This document shows, piece after piece, positions 63,213 through 64,000 of a stretch of 64,000 nucleotides of DNA (within the stretch, counting starts at the first letter, position 1; every line of letters starts with the position of its first letter). Source of the DNA: Kistimonas scapharcae (lineage in GTDB: Bacteria > Pseudomonadota > Gammaproteobacteria > Pseudomonadales > Endozoicomonadaceae); the NCBI RefSeq assembly GCF_039540975.1, contig NZ_BAABFL010000081.1, positions 1-64,000 of the forward strand. Direction: 5' to 3'. Below the pieces are notes generated by a model. It was given only the letters and a program-made list of their open reading frames with translations. It did no database searches and was not told the DNA's origin. Made by a program: the position numbers and the translations under genes.

Positions 63213-64000
63213 GCAGCGTAAACCGGTTTTTATCATTATGGCCGGCGGCACTGGTGGCCATATTTTTCCTGCGCTGGCTGTGGCAGAAGCGCTACAGGCT
63301 CAGGGTTATGGTATTCACTGGCTAGGTACCCGTGATGGCATGGAGTCTACTCTCGTGCCTGCCCATGGCTTTGATATTTCCTACATGCCGGTAAAAGGGA
63401 TTATGGGGAACGGGATGCGTGCCATGTTGCAGGCACCCTTTAGAGTCACGGCTTCTGTGCTGAAAGCCATCAAAGTCATGCGCAGCATGAACGTGGTTGG
63501 TGTGCTGGGTATGGGCGGTTTTGCGTCGGGACCGGGTGGTGTTGCGGCGAAATTGCTGGGTATCCCGCTGGTTATTCATGAGCAGAATGCGGTTCCCGGT
63601 TTTACTAATCGTATTGCTTCGCGGTTTGCCTCGCGAGTGCTGGAAGCGTTTCCGGGTACCTTTGATCCCAATGACAAAGCCATTTTTACCGGTAACCCGG
63701 TACGTAATACGATTCTGGCTGAATCTGAAGATGACTCCGAAGCAGGATCATTAAAACTGCTGGTATTAGGGGGGAGTCGTGGCGCGCTGGCGATCAACGA
63801 ATGTATCCCTGCAGCGCTGGCATTAGCCAAGGAGTCGGTCGAGGTCTGGCATCAGACGGGTGCCGGAAAGGTGGATGAAACTCAGGCTATTTATGAACGT
63901 TGTGGTGTGACCGGGCGTGTTGAGCCCTTTATCGACGATATGGGGGCGGCTTATCGTTGGGCGGACCTTATTGTCTGCCGTTCCGGCGCACTGACTGTGG
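63205..64000 (+). CDS. murG: UDP-GlcNAc transferase MurG, partial
   Basis: Makes lipid II from lipid I on the inner face of the membrane. About 265 residues are inside the window; the remainder of roughly 95 lies beyond its end. The N-terminal GGTGGHIFPALA loop, GFASGPGG and HEQNAVPGFTNR match the family. AGGAGG lies six bases before the ATG, which overlaps ftsW by eight bases. Confidence 0.95.
   Translation, partial: MIEQRKPVFIIMAGGTGGHIFPALAVAEALQAQGYGIHWLGTRDGMESTLVPAHGFDISYMPVKGIMGNGMRAMLQAPFRVTASVLKAIKVMRSMNVVGVLGMGGFASGPGGVAAKLLGIPLVIHEQNAVPGFTNRIASRFASRVLEAFPGTFDPNDKAIFTGNPVRNTILAESEDDSEAGSLKLLVLGGSRGALAINECIPAALALAKESVEVWHQTGAGKVDETQAIYERCGVTGRVEPFIDDMGAAYRWADLIVCRSGALTV

Overview
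The window is a chromosomal segment of a Gram-negative gammaproteobacterium. Supporting evidence is the gene order rlmN-pilW-rodZ-hisS-yfgM-bamB-der, the lpoA-yraN-diaA-dolP block, petABC-sspA-sspB behind rplM-rpsI, rsmI-rnpB-dcw, a meso-diaminopimelate type MurE, and an Anr/Fnr-type nap operon. A type III secretion fragment, the nap genes with a short membrane protein otherwise described beside nap genes in Vibrio and Photobacterium, and several fatty-acid genes suggest a marine, host-associated Oceanospirillales-like bacterium. Endozoicomonas is a plausible guess that cannot be proved from this sequence alone.

Layout. 1-2100: two AT-rich genes of unknown function that are diverged copies of each other. 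2.4-16 kb: housekeeping genes (gpt, ndk, rlmN, pilW, rodZ, hisS, yfgM, bamB, der, xseA on the minus strand, guaB, guaA); ispG, often found between rodZ and hisS, is absent. 16.3-22.6 kb: periplasmic nitrate reductase operon napFDAGHBC plus a 44-residue membrane protein, behind an Anr/Fnr box; napF appears to start with ATT. 22.86-24.83 kb: a lysine riboswitch with an enlarged P5 arm in front of an NhaC-family transporter, probably a lysine importer. 24.97-31.16 kb: the accessory region of most interest. A CesT-like type III chaperone gene abuts a 1090-residue glycosyltransferase fused to a LanM-type lanthipeptide kinase/dehydratase domain. These converge on a small sctD-sctE-sctF-sctG operon (inner ring, needle co-chaperone, needle, needle chaperone) with no other secretion genes nearby.

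31.4-39.8 kb: fatty-acid activation and beta-oxidation: a FATP-type acyl-CoA synthetase, two adjacent acyl-CoA dehydrogenases of which one lacks the catalytic Glu, FadD, and a 600-residue acyl-CoA dehydrogenase. 39.8-42.8 kb: small minus-strand genes (a methyltransferase, a DUF2489 protein, a thioesterase-like protein, a hypothetical, a DJ-1 family protein). 43-48 kb: rplM-rpsI, the cytochrome bc1 genes petABC, sspA and sspB. 48-51.5 kb, minus strand: dolP, diaA, yraN, lpoA. 51.6-53 kb: rsmI and the RNase P RNA. 53.2 kb to the end: the division and cell-wall cluster mraZ-rsmH-ftsL-ftsI-murE-murF-mraY-murD-ftsW-murG, with a sigma70 promoter and a 10-bp-period MraZ operator; murG runs off the window.

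The best candidate for an undescribed system is the chaperone plus glycosyltransferase-LanM fusion beside the orphan sctDEFG genes. All functional calls come from reading motifs and gene order; no database search was run.
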